This document shows positions 1-10,857 of a stretch of 64,000 nucleotides of DNA, piece after piece. The position numbers and the translations under genes are program-made. The notes beneath the pieces were generated by a model. The model saw nothing but the letters and a program-made list of their open reading frames with translations, was not told the origin of the DNA and ran no database searches. The first letter of the stretch is position 1. Each line of letters begins with the position of its first letter. The stretch comes from Angiostrongylus vasorum (lineage: Eukaryota > Nematoda > Chromadorea > Rhabditida > Metastrongylidae): positions 1,922,001 through 1,986,000 of the forward strand of contig JADANN010000099.1 of NCBI GenBank assembly GCA_018806985.1, written 5' to 3'.

Positions 1-95
1 ACCTGGCATTCGGAGTTTTGCAAATATCTCAGCATCATTGTGGTTGATTTCGCAGAGCACCCTGCCGTGAAAATTGTAGGGGGTAGTAAACAAAA
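1..95 (-). repeat. R4 repeat fragment at left edge
   Basis: The first bases match the tail half of the R4 family: a block reading GTTTTGCAAATATCTCAGC followed by a CATCATTG-like end and a CCCTGCCGTGAA segment. The same blocks recur at 1.76, 15.6, 27.4, 47.5 and 55.6 kb. The copy is cut by the window edge. Confidence 0.6.
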
Positions 96-700
96 AGAGT
101 TAACACTGCAAATGGTTATTTGTTGCGTTAATTTGAGTGATTTCCCTCCCTTTTCTCGTGCGCGTATTTGCATTCATTTGAAACATGTGCTGGCCAGAAG
201 TCCTTCTTTCTATTACGCCGTTATTAAGTGATTTATGATGCTGCCTTCTTACGTGGTTGTTTTGGAAAAAGTATAACAGGCATCCAAGGAAGAAAAAAAA
301 CCTGTTTGTTCCGTCGGCTCTTCAACTTGTTTTAGACACTATACTCATTGATTCAATGATTTCGTGCACCTAGTATCTTTGGATAAATGGAGCTTATTAA
401 GGTGCCGTCAATGATGTATTGACGGTAGAGCTCTGATCTGAAATTGAAAAAGCAAACTTCTTTATTTAGACATGCATTGGTTACTAGAGGTTGGTGCCAA
501 ATGAAAATAGCTCTTTTTTATTTTATATGACCCATCTTCATAACTATTGTGTTTATCCCAGAATTTTTGCATTCCATTAGCTTTCAAGTATCCATCATCC
601 ACGAGGGTCTCTTAACATTTCACATGTGACGTTATCCTTCTTATCTATCTCGTGTTAGCTTATCAATAAAAGAATGCATATTTGATTAGTCATGCCGAGA
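96..700. other. No gene recognised
   Basis: AT-rich sequence with only short open frames that lack splice context or recognisable protein. The part after about 520 resembles the region that precedes R2 copies elsewhere. Confidence 0.5.
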
Positions 701-707
701 TTAAAGC

Positions 708-1003
708 AAAGTCAACTTTTGAAATGCTTCACGTGTGGGTTCGGCTGCTGCTTGACGATTGTTGTCTTCTTCACGAATGTCGTTGGATGCCGGTCGGGTT
801 GATACTCCCTCGAGTGTTGGAGTAGATATGCTGGATCTTCCCTACGTTGATTTGAGGGAGCGGTTGGGCTCAGACAAATCTGGTACCATTTTCCCGACAC
901 CGGAGAGATAAAGAGCCTCGTGAACTCGAGGTGGGCTCGAACGTGCACCGTGCTCCCTAATCATCGGCATCGGCATCACTACCACTATGCCACCTGCCCA
1001 CTA
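708..1003 (-). repeat. R2 tRNA-like SINE copy
   Basis: Read on the minus strand, the copy starts with a tRNA-like head containing a B-box-like GTTCGAGCCC, then a middle block with TCTGGTACCA, and ends near an AT-rich tail. The same order of blocks is present at 7.0-7.35, 7.5-7.88 and 33.64-33.99 kb, so it is a dispersed repeat. Confidence 0.65.
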
Positions 1004-1750
1004 ACGAGAATAACTTAAAGGAGGAAAGGAGAGCAGGAAAGAGGAATCCATTTGGTGCTCCCATCAGATCTAAGAACATAACGATTAATACCTAGAGTAT
1101 CTAAATGGTACAATCATAAGAGAGCAGCCAAAAAATAACGGTTCTCAAAAAGCCGCGATGATTTCAACGTTGAAATTCCCAGAACATACTAAAAGGGCGA
1201 ACGATTTTGATAACATATGGATATGGATTGACTCAGATTGGTCTTCCATTCCAGAATCGCATGATTAAATTTCGCTTACGAAGCAGCGATTATGATAGAT
1301 GGTTTATGGGGTATCTGTTTTCAATGTCATTGAAGCCAAGGGCAGTAAGTATTTTATAGGATGAAGAAGTCTTAGACGGAGTAGAATGAATGTCAATATG
1401 AACTCTCCAAGTTCACGGCGATGCGAGATCCACCCAAATTTCCAGACAAGAAATTTCACCTTAGCAACAGTACAGAATCTTATAACTACACTTCCCTAGT
1501 TCAATACCAATATCACATTTTAAACTAATTTCCACTTTCCACGAAAGGAAAAAAAACAAGAGTGCTTAAAATGCCGGTAGCTCACCCTGTTACCAATGAG
1601 TACCAAGAAAGGCATAGAAGTTTCAAAAATTAAATTTGTCCTCCATTTTAAAGATGGTTTAATTCCGAACGACTTCAAAAGTAAAGTCACACTTCCGAGG
1701 AACCGTGGTTACCATTTGCACGATGGTCAAGTAACTCAGTCCACGAGTTC
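1004..1750. other. No gene recognised
   Basis: No open frame with coding character, splice context or known motif was seen on either strand. Confidence 0.5.
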
Positions 1751-1752
1751 CT

Positions 1753-1905
1753 AATTATCAAGAAACTTCAATGATGCTGAGATATTTGCAAAACTGTGGA
1801 CCGCAGGTGTCTACGGTGGGGAACGAACGCGCTATTGTCCTTTCCGGGGAGTAGCACGCTCACCACCACACCATGCGGGTCCTTCGTTTCGCCTGTCTCT
1901 CTACT
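1753..1905 (+). repeat. R4 repeat copy
   Basis: Begins with CTTCAATGATGCTGAGATAT and ends in a block containing CACCACACCATGCGGGTC. A near-identical copy is at 47.5 kb in the same orientation, and reverse copies lie at 27.4 and 55.5 kb. Read in reverse it has a GTGGTG start, a TAGC block and a GTTCGNNNCC block, as in a tRNA-derived head. Confidence 0.7.
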
Positions 1906-4250
1906 TCTATCGATCTTTTGCCATCAGCAATCACTCGTCAGTGGGATTGATCTTGGGGGGCCCAAATCGGCAACGAACCCAGTTAAGCTGAGGCTACAGT
2001 TATAATCACAATTTCGACTTATTATTTACTGCCTACTCTTTTTAGCGGTAAGGTATATATTGCGAAATATAACTTTAATGATGCTGAGATATCAAGAAAA
2101 TGTAAGTAGAAATATGAAGTCGTCATCGTCATGAAAGGGATAACCATTAACCAGTTTGGCTACAGTATTCCTAGAAACAACGCCCATTTTCCTTGTGTTA
2201 CCTTTTGCACCACTCGACATGATTTTTGAAACTTCCTATGAGTTGCTGAGAAACGGTTACCGAGTGATGAATGGAAATTAGATGATTTTGTTCCCAACAG
2301 CGACAAATGTGCGATATAGCCTACTGTAAATATAACACTTTGGCATATAATTCATTAGGTTTTTGAGAAAGTCCTGTTGAATTTTGACCATCGCTTCCAA
2401 CTACGTATGCCTCAGCCCATCGCGAACTTTATTACTTTAATAAGAAAATGAATAAAAACTATCACAATCTCTCATCTTTACCATGAAAAAAGCAAATCTA
2501 ATTCCGCCAACATAAAAAGCGGAGATAAAGCGAACTGGTTAATGATGCCGTCTATTAGGGACCAAGGTGGTAGTTCGACCCTCACCAATTCCCTCCTCCA
2601 GTCAGTCCACATGGAAACGCCTTAGTTCGACTATCTCCAAGATTGCAAGAAGAATCGACTCGACCACCATCCTTCGACGTTCATAAAGAAGATGGAGTCG
2701 ACAAGCAGAAGTCAAAATAACAGGCGAACTTTTCGGTGTGGACGATGAATACGAAGAAAATGAAGCGAATGCAAGAAGTGCTGGGATCTCCACAGTAGAC
2801 GTAGTGATGAGCCATGAAATAAATAATGGAGTTTATAAACCTTTGGACAGAATTTCAGTGGCCGTTTAGCACTCGTCGTTTTGATAATTTCTTCAACAAG
2901 CAATTTCTGAGGCGCTGTAGAAAATGGTGCTGGGTTGACGACAAATCCAGTAAATACGTGGATGTGTGCACGTGTGCACAGAACACTCTCACATTGATCC
3001 ACCCCACCCCTGACGGACGTGAAGGTAACCCACGAAGTCGTGTGGCGCTTAGAACCAGGTAGAGCGGATCGGGATTAAAAATGGAACAAAAACGAACTTG
3101 TACTTGCCGTGAGAGGAGTGGATTCCCTGTCTCTACTGATCATGAATAGTTCATATCTATAGAATAATGCAATGGTTATATGTACTCTGTAACGCAGATG
3201 TTGTTGTTGGTTCGATAGCTCACCTTGTGCAAGCCAAACTCTCACCCCATCGGGATCGAAAAAATTGCCACAAGATTTGGCTGGTTGGGTAGCAGTACTC
3301 ACCCAATAGATCGGTAGGCAATTGTAAGTCCTAGCATAGGCCAGATATGCAATTCGCGCCTACGATCCAACGAATGGGGTCTAATGCGCAGCGCGTCACA
3401 TACACCTCTCCAAGTGCTAAATTCTTTATCGTTTATCAAAGTGCCGAACTCCTATTCATGCACACGTGGGGAGGCTATGCTTGTGTGTACGCAGAAGCAC
3501 ACCAATCCGGGCAAATCCTTGCAGTCACATATCGGAGAGGAATACATGGGAGGCGATACTGAGTCGCAGCAGCTAATAAAGCTCACGTATAGTTTTAAAT
3601 GATCTTGCGAATTGTAACGAATTCTGAGCTATCCGCGTCTATTCTGTTGTCAGAAACAGTATGGATGAAAGGACTTATAAAAAAAGAGCGATGCTTTTGT
3701 CTCTTGAAGACGAATAACGCGTTTTAGTGCCTTCTCGACTCACTCAGTGGTGAATAGAATTACAAGCGACAGTAATATCATAACATCCATTCTATACCTA
3801 AAAAGCTGGAAAAAAAATTAAACTCTTCTTCAGTCTTCTGTTGAGCAATGCTGAATAGAACAATAGAACAGCACACACTGAATGTGACCAACAAAACAAG
3901 TTCTAAAAAAAACTAGTGAGAAGAATTCCTTTCCCAAAATTAAGCATAACTCCATGACCCAATGGTTTCAGGGAGCGATACGCGTCCATTTAATATCGAC
4001 CACAACAGAAGGAGCAAATAAGACACGTAACTTGTTGCCTAAGAATCACATCCAATTTCACATTTGCCCTATTAAGGTAACTTTGATATACAAAGTTCTA
4101 ATCTCAATTTTGTCCCTTAGGTTCTAGTTGTGCGCATCAATCCCATGCTGTGAAACGCAGTAACCTAGGAGACTCGGTGAATATTAGAACATTAACCGAC
4201 TGCAGTGACAAGTGGCTAACAACTATGCGACAGCCACCGCCGTAGTGACG
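1906..4250. other. No gene recognised
   Basis: Several open frames of 60-100 codons occur on both strands between 2.6 and 3.6 kb. They overlap one another, lack splice context and match nothing I recognise. Confidence 0.5.
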
Positions 4251-4279
4251 ATTCTTCTAGAAGAACGAGAACCCGAAGC

Positions 4280-5400
4280 AGTCCATTTTGTCAAATATTC
4301 TCTTGAAAAACTACTCTGAGTCACTTGAACATTTGCAAGAGAATCGAGATCAGAAAAGAAAAGTGCAAGCAGTAAAGCAGAAAGTATCGCGACGAGTTAC
4401 TGGGATCAACTATTTGACTAATGAATTAAACAGCAGGCAAACAACACAGCTATCATCTTCTGTTGGCTTCTTAAGTTATCTGAAAACCTATCCAGCAGAA
4501 AATTAGCTTGTCATATCTGAGAAATAAACTCCAGATTCTGTTCTCCGCGCTCCCTACAAGCTCCAAAGCTCTTGAATCAGAATTCGAGGTCTGAAATTGC
4601 TTTCGAATCCACCAGTGCTGGAAAAGAAGATGTTAAAGAAACCAATTTGTGAACAATGTGCTAATCCTGATCTGATCTGAGACGGCAAGCTAGACTATCT
4701 AAATATTTCCTTATGTGAGTACGTCTGATCATTATTTCTGAAACTAATGTGGGATCCATCGATAATCGTTGGAAGCTTTTTGCGAGAGTCAATTATCTAT
4801 CGCCGTTCACCTTCAGATTGATTACAATGAGCGCAAGGTCGTGACAACATTGCAGATGCTTGAAATCAGTGGACGATGATCGATTAGTGTTCGGAAAATT
4901 GTGCTTCCTTGACTATACACTCATCACGGATGAGTCAGCTCATCCAGAAAAGTTCACTTGCGACTGGAAAAGAAAAAACTGTGGAATAGGTATTTTTTAC
5001 GCGAAGACTCACAGAGACGTTAAAAAAACAGTTGTTGCCTGTCACGTTGATTGACAGCTTATAGGAATAATTTATACAATACACTGAAAATCTAAGTGTT
5101 AATTGCCTTACTACTAAACTTTGAAAAAGTCATCCAACTTTTCAGTATGCATTCATATGAGAATCTTAGTGCTTTTCTCAAGGAAGATGGTGAAAAACGT
5201 CATTACTCGGACACCTTCAATGCAACAGTGGCACTTTGCTACAATAGTATCGCCTCCTTCAGAGCCGCTTTTTTACGTGCCTTCCAATGAGGAAGATTAG
5301 AACCTAATACTGCCGAAACGTCGGCTACTGTTGTATTGTATTGTGTTTTTTCTATGGAAGTAAATGTATGCTGTTTAACAACCTCGTGATTGCTGAACAA
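4280..5400 (+). mobile_element. Probable remnant of a Penelope-like element
   Basis: The right end carries CCGAAACGTCGG at about 5313 followed, after about 60 bases, by AACAACCTCGTG and a TTGCTGAAC block. The same arrangement ends the clear Penelope-like copies at 33.3, 48.0 and 50.9 kb. Upstream are three short open frames (4288-4506, 4860-5054, 5096-5290), one rich in Lys, Glu and Gln, but none shows a recognisable reverse transcriptase or GIY-YIG motif. The element assignment rests on the shared 3' end. Confidence 0.35.
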
Positions 5401-5982
5401 GAAAACGACGCATTCTAAAGACTTTGTTTTATTTAAAAAAAATGAAAGAATGGATTAAGTGATTGTATTGCCTTTGTGAAAGGGGACCACTTCCACTTCT
5501 TGAAAGAACAATCGGATTTCGTATGTTCAGGTTTGAGGTGCACCTGTTATCTTATCTCTCCATAGATATACTAACTGCTGGCTAGACCTGGAAATCAGGA
5601 AATATCCCGTCGTGCAAAGGTTCCGACACCCTCATCACAGGCAGTCGTCGGCTCTTAGAAAGCAGAAGGAAATTTGTTGCCTTATGAATTGGGTTCTTCC
5701 AGAAGGCCAAATATGAAGACTTGCGTAACGAACCTGGTTTTCGTGTACGAGTTTTTCCAGCTCTTTCACGAGCCAACGGCTAAAATGTTTACTTCAGCAC
5801 CTCAGGAATTCTCCAAATATATCATTTGTTGTTCACCCGATGAGGCATGCATTTTTAGTTAGAAAAAATTCAATTTTCTCATTTCTAACTCCAAATATAC
5901 TTTTCATTAGCAACACTCTGTGTGGAACTCTCTTTGTACAGAAAACAGGGAAATTGGGAAACTCAACGAGACAAACGAATGA

Positions 5983-6241
5983 AGCTCTCAGCGTTGATCA
6001 ATCTCTGAAGGATTCGCCAAGCATACGACTTCATTAAGCATTGTTGGAAATGATTGAATCCATATCTGGCGTTTACAACGAGTCGCGGTGGCCTACCGAT
6101 GTATCGAGCCAGTGCTGCTATCCTCCCAGACAAGTCTAGTACCAACCAATTTGCCGGACCCAGAAGGGATGGGGGGCTTGGTGGACCACGTGCGCTGAGA
6201 TCGATCCCGTGTGTGTTACATTACTGCGCCACGCGCGCCCA
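5983..6241 (-). repeat. R1 tRNA-derived SINE copy
   Basis: On the minus strand it starts GGCGCGCGTGGCGCAGTAAT (A-box-like), has a B-box-like GATCGATC, a conserved TCTGGGAGGATAGCAGCACT middle, and ends with the GATCAACGCTGAGAGCTTC block. It is one of about fifteen copies in the window. Confidence 0.85.
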
Positions 6242-6965
6242 TTTTGTTAAATTAACATTTTGTTAAAATAAAACTAGTTTTAACCATACTAGATCTTTTT
6301 GTAATTTGCAATGTTTACAAAATATCTTTTTTCAGCCGATGTGAGATACACATCTGTTGTGAAAAAAACTATCGATTTAATACAAAAAGTGTAACAGAAA
6401 AGTGCTTGCAAAGCAAACGAAACAATCGTAAAAAGTGGGCGTATGTGATTTATATCGTTCAGAGTGCACACGCACTCAGATCGATCGGCTTGAATGTGAA
6501 GAAGATAAAGAAAGATTAGAGAAACAGTTAAGTTTAGTCCATTGTCCTAATCCAAGTCGAGTCCGTAACATCATTCTGTTCGTCGTTCCGACTTTGTTAT
6601 TCGATTCCCAATAAAAAGTATCGAATGACACTGCATCGCGACGATAACCGCCATCACATCTTATGTGGCTTCCTGAAGCGCTCACTGGAAACCCACCAGT
6701 GATGAAATAGCTGAAGACCGACATCCTCCGAACGCAACTTTGACTGATGGTCAATCCGTTGTCGCCGCCCCTTTGATCAGACATCTTTCATCTCTTTGTT
6801 TACTCGCTTACCTATGGAACTCCTTTAGACGTTCCATCTCCAGAAAAACACTCACAAATAGGAGAATATGCGAAGAAAATAAGAGTGGAGCAAACAATGG
6901 AGTGATAACCTTAGTAAGGGCTAACCGGAAACCCTAAATGAAAAGTGGCTTCTCCTTACTTTATC
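6242..6965. other. No gene recognised
   Basis: Overlapping open frames exist on both strands (6476-6784 minus, 6740-6937 plus). Neither has splice context or a recognisable protein family. Confidence 0.45.
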
Positions 6966-6969
6966 TATT

Positions 6970-7350
6970 TTACATGACCCTTTTTCGCACCTACTGAGCG
7001 GATCCCAGGACTTCTAGTATTCAATTCCTTTCCTCGCATCCATAATCCAAAAAAAGCTTCGAACTTCTTGCGTGTGTATTACGCTTCTGCTTGAAGAACG
7101 TCATCTCCTTTTTGAATGTCGTTGAATGCTGGTCGAGTCTCATCTGATCTTCAAAGTCGAGTCTCCTTAGCGTCGTGATAAGCGGGCTAGAGCGTTCCCA
7201 CCTAGAATTGTGGGGAGTGAACTATTCCCAGACATCTCTAATACCAATTTCCCTACTGCGGATGGTAAAGAGCTTGGTGAGCTCGATAAGGGAACGAACC
7301 AGCATGTTCGTGATCAACGGCATCACTAGCTCTGCGCTACCCGTCTCCCA
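6970..7350 (-). repeat. R2 SINE copy
   Basis: On the minus strand it begins with a tRNA-like head (GGGTAGCGCAGAGCTAGTGA) and a B-box-like GGTTCGTTCCC, then a variable body containing GAATGTCGTTGAATGCTGG on the plus strand. It is followed closely by a second copy at 7.5 kb in the same orientation. Confidence 0.75.
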
Positions 7351-7504
7351 CCTTTTCCATCAGCGGACTGGTATAAATAAATTTGTAGAAGATCGAATTT
7401 TCTTCTTAGTGCTGTTTGTTTGGACAGTCTGGCAAAGCATCGATTTTTCATGTTTTAAACGTGGATTCAGAGGTCCCACATGCTTTTTTGTCTCCAGTTC
7501 TTCT

Positions 7505-7882
7505 CACCTAGTTTACATGAGCCGTCTTTTACCTCTACTGTGCAGATGCCAACAATTCTCGCATCTTCCACACACGTAATTCTCCCAAGTTTTTACGCGT
7601 GGCTTCGGCCGCTACTTGGGGATTGGGCGCTCTTGGGGGCCGCTCATCATGAATGTAGTTAAATGCTGATGGAGTCGTTTCTCCCTGTAGTCTTGGGATA
7701 GCAGATAGCCGGGCTGGAGCATTCCCAGTTGGATTGCAGATAGTGATTTTCTTCCGGACAAGTTCGGTACCAATTTCCCGATACCGAGGTGATGACAAGC
7801 TTGGTGAGCCCGGCGAGGGAGCAAATCAGCACCGTCCTCGTGATGGTGGAGATCACTACCACTGTGTTACCCGCCTCCTATT
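7505..7882 (-). repeat. R2 SINE copy
   Basis: Same family as the preceding copy. The minus-strand head reads GGCGGGTAACACAGTGGTAG. The body carries GTTCGGTACCAATTTCCCGA and ends in a segment mentioning ATGCCAACAATTCTCGCATC on the plus strand. Confidence 0.75.
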
Positions 7883-8419
7883 GATCAATACATATTAACC
7901 CAACGCTTGAACATGATTGATTGAGTAGATTTTAAAACGACAAAACATAGGAACTAAAGAGAAAAATATGAGCTGTTCGCACTAGCTATGTCAGGCTTTG
8001 CAGAAAACCCGGGCATTTTTCAATTTAAGCAGGCAAATAACTCATGAAATGATATTCGATAAGCCATATGAAATCATTTCGCAAAGCCAAGCTTGATGAA
8101 ATATGCTTGAGAGCATTCACATCGTCAACTGTATCGATTAACGAACTTGAGATCTCTGGAGGGTATGCCGATCACGGTGATGTGGAAAGCATGCCAGTGA
8201 TGGGCTTCATGGTTGAATGACCATCGGTGTGGTCAGTCTGTCCAGGCCGTTTAGCCTGAACTACTCGAGCGGACGAGGACCATCACAGCAGCGAGCGCCG
8301 TGGACCCCGTTGCAGCCGAGTCCGCACTGAAGCGCTCGCGTGCGGACTGCTCCCGTTAGGGCCAGTGGCGGCTCAGTTCGCTTCCATTCTCCGATCAGAT
8401 GTTTTTTTCCCGTTGTTGT

Positions 8420-8791
8420 TCACTCTCTGGAAGCATGATCGCGATTCGAAGCGCTGTGATCGATGTCGTCAATCGAACCGATGTGTATGTGATCGGGTGT
8501 ATCAGTGCAAGATGATGGCCGTGCCTCTGCGACTCGGGCACGAATCGATTTCAGCGCAGCCTGACGCCATTCTTCGAGTCCTCGCTCATATCGTTCCCGG
8601 AATCCCACCTGGCTCTCAGAGTTCCCTTTCTTCAGCTGCATATACATTCTGTGCATTGGATTCTGTCTACTCCGGAACCTCTTCGGTTTCTTTCTAAGGT
8701 CCTCTCTCCTCCTGAACCTCTTCGGTTTCCTTCTGAGGTTCTGTCTCCACCAGAATTTCTTCGGTTTCTTTCTCAAGTTTTCTTCTTCCAC
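8420..8791 (-). CDS. Possible exon for a highly basic repeat protein
   Basis: A minus-strand open frame of about 120 codons ends at 8420. Its first half holds three tandem copies of a 13-residue unit of the form (N/D)LR(K/R)KPK(K/R)F followed by four mostly basic residues, matching a 39-bp DNA repeat at about 8655-8771. The second half is a mixed segment with RYERGLEEWRQAALKSIRAR, typical of a charged helix, then an acidic tail. A possible acceptor (CTAAAAAG) lies just upstream near 8793. I recognise no family. It could be a downstream exon of the acidic gene at 10.0-10.5 kb, since both lie on the minus strand, but I could not join them with consistent phases. The repeat could alternatively be simple tandem duplication in noncoding DNA. 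Confidence 0.3.
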   Translation of the reverse strand: MEEENLRKKPKKFWWRQNLRRKPKRFRRREDLRKKPKRFRSRQNPMHRMYMQLKKGNSESQVGFRERYERGLEEWRQAALKSIRARVAEARPSSCTDTPDHIHIGSIDDIDHSASNRDHASRE

Positions 8792-8953
8792 TTTTTAGAT
8801 ATTGTTTCTCTAACGGCATTGCGAAGCTTGTGAAAAGGTGAACGGGAAAAGAAATAGACGACACATTCTAGGACTGTGCACATGAATTCTGAGGCTTTGC
8901 CAAGCCATAGTTTTAACATTCTTTCTAACTTATGTCACTTAATGTGGAGCGAC

Positions 8954-9184
8954 CTAGGGTGTGCAGTGTGAGTTACCTAGCTGTCGTTCCGTCCATTGGA
9001 TGTTGACAAACTTTCGGGGAGGCTGAGCTGTTCTTGCCTGCTTTTCGCCATCAATGCCACCAACGAATGGTTCTTTCGTTTTGTTACGTACACGTCGCTG
9101 CTGTTTACACACCGAGGAAGAGCTGCCGGGCCGACGTCTCGCCGTAAACCACATTGTTCGGGTGCTGATACCATGTGGGAACAT
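8954..9184 (-). CDS. Possible exon, function unknown
   Basis: An open minus-strand frame reads through about 70 codons with a basic, Ser/Arg/Lys-rich composition and contains FVGGIDGEKQARTAQPPRKF. It is followed by a fair donor (CTAG then GTAACT) near 8970. It lies between the two other minus-strand candidates (8.4-8.8 and 10.0-10.5 kb), which favours a shared gene. A second overlapping minus frame is equally open, so the reading frame is not certain. No family recognised. Confidence 0.25.
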   Translation of the reverse strand: MFPHGISTRTMWFTARRRPGSSSSVCKQQRRVRNKTKEPFVGGIDGEKQARTAQPPRKFVNIQWTERQLGNSHCTP

Positions 9185-9299
9185 TTGCAGTGATCTTTTG
9201 TTCCCAATCTTCTGCTCTTCTCAAACTGGCATGCTTTGTGTTTAATGTTGTAAGTTTAGCAGATAGGCTGTTTTTCATTATCTCGTGCTTTTTCATCAT

Positions 9300-9990
9300 C
9301 TCGACTTACGCCAGTAGTAACGCCTAACGCCCAACATGTATTGGTTTCAATGCGTTTTCTTTCCATTAGCTTAATATTTTCACATTAATATTGTAATATA
9401 ATATATTTATAATATTTCACATTTCAATCAGATATTATTATATTCTCTGCGAAGATTTCAGCAGAGAACCTTTCTGCTGTTTTCAAAACCGTCTTTCACT
9501 CAGCATCGGTATGGATAACCACTATCTTTCTTTGTTAATAAGATTACACAAGATTGTTTCAAGAGCTTATTGTGGCCTCAATTTCATCGTCATCGCCTTC
9601 AGCGCCGTAACGAGCGGAGTCGAGTGTCTACAGCTGTTATCGCTTGCCAAGGGGGTTTGTGGTCGCAACGAGTCGAATCGACTGGAGAGGAGCACTCACG
9701 AGTTCACTGAGTTCCCATTTTGAACGGCACGAGAACTTGTTGAGACAGACACGCATTTCCGAGATCTGCACACTCTGCTGCAGTCGCTAGTGACAAGTTC
9801 GTTCAGTGGTCTGATCTTGCACGAATGGTCTCGTCGGTCCTATATCGTCTTATCGACGAAGTGGAGGCTAAACATCAGGATTCCAGATATCTGTCACGAG
9901 GTTGATAAAGATGTTTATTTAGCAGACGCCTCGACATCTTCGTCTTCATCACAGCCGACGATCCGAGTCGATGGTCCGCGGTCGTTCGTC
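9300..9990. other. No assigned exon; AT-rich patch
   Basis: Positions about 9370-9440 are almost pure A/T. From 9.5 to 9.99 kb the composition is balanced and looks partly coding on the minus strand, but every frame is interrupted and I could not define an exon. Confidence 0.4.
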
Positions 9991-9994
9991 CTTT

Positions 9995-10480
9995 TCACGA
10001 TGTGACGTCCTCACCATCGTATAAAGTCGGATCTTCTTCAGAGGAGTACAGCTCGAATGAGGCAACCTCATCCGGCAGTGTTGTTTTGTGCAGAACGGTA
10101 GCTGCTGATAGTGGTTGTCCGTCGATAATAATTTGCTTTTCCATACTAATTCTGTTGTTTCTTGTTGTATATTCTTCCGTAGTCTTTTCGCCTGATTCAC
10201 CGTCAGTTCCTAAATATTTTATGAAATCAGTCGGTCACAAAAACAACTGATCCAATCAGATTGAGTGTCATTGAAAAGCTGAGACGGTGTCAGATTGCTT
10301 ACCGCTGACTTCGTCATAATCATCATCACCGACATCGTATCCACCGTTCAGTCCATTTCGTTCCAACTCTTCGACGCTGAGCATAGGATATTCAGGATAT
10401 TCCGTATTGTTCTCCATATCTCTAGTTTCTTCAGTGACTGTCATTTTCGACGAGCAGTCAGTCCATGTTGAATTTTCCAT
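9995..10480 (-). CDS. Unknown acidic protein, two exons
   Basis: Exon 1 runs 10480 to 10303: start codon, 59 codons plus one base, then a strong donor (G then GTAAGC). Exon 2 begins at 10209 after the acceptor ATATTTAG and stays open in the matching phase to a stop at 9995, unless the strong donor at 10014 (G then GTGAGG) is used, in which case the gene continues to the left. The first exon is acidic and polar, with a PEYPMLSVEELERNGLNGGY segment and a run rich in Asp and Tyr. The second contains MEKQIIIDGQPLSAATVL and an SSEEDPTLYDG stretch. Phase agreement across the junction and codon use support a real gene. No domain or family is recognised, and there is no obvious signal peptide. The upstream in-frame TAG directly before the ATG fixes the start unless an earlier exon is spliced on. 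Confidence 0.5.
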
Positions 10481-10525
10481 CTATTGATTCATTTAGTGAT
10501 TTTCCATCTATTGATTCATTTGGTG
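10472..10525 (-). repeat. 27-bp tandem duplication over the start codon
   Basis: Two direct copies of a 27-bp unit (10472-10498 and 10499-10525) differ at one base. The inner copy supplies the ATG GAA AAT start of the acidic gene. The outer copy supplies an identical ATG that runs into a TAA after four codons, that is, a duplicated upstream ORF. Confidence 0.75.
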
Positions 10526-10587
10526 GTTCTGGATCATAAAGTTCAATTCCTGACCTCCCAAATTCAACCCAAAACAGTAAAAGCTCT

Positions 10588-10857
10588 AAAGCTCTTGGCG
10601 TTGATCAATCCCTGAGGGATGCGCCATGCATTCGATTTCATTAAGCATCGTTTAGAGGTGATTGAATGCATGTCTGGCTATTTACAACGACTCGCGGTGG
10701 CCTACCGATGTATCGAGCCAGTGCTGCTATCCCCCCAGATAAGTCTGGTACCAATATGCCGACCCTGGAGGGATGGAAGGCTTGGTGGGTCATGGGCGCG
10801 GAGATCGATTACACATGTGCTGTAGGGCGCCTGCGACCACTACGTCACATGCGCCCT
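10588..10857 (-). repeat. R1 tRNA-derived SINE copy
   Basis: Contains the family marks GTTGATCAATCCCTGAGGGA, GATGTATCGAGCCAGTGCTG and a degraded tRNA-like head at the right end. It lies between the acidic gene and pygl-1. Confidence 0.85.

Noticed and set aside
6476..6784. Minus-strand frame of 102 codons
   Set aside because: Low-complexity Ser-rich end, no splice context and no family; overlaps an equally open plus frame.
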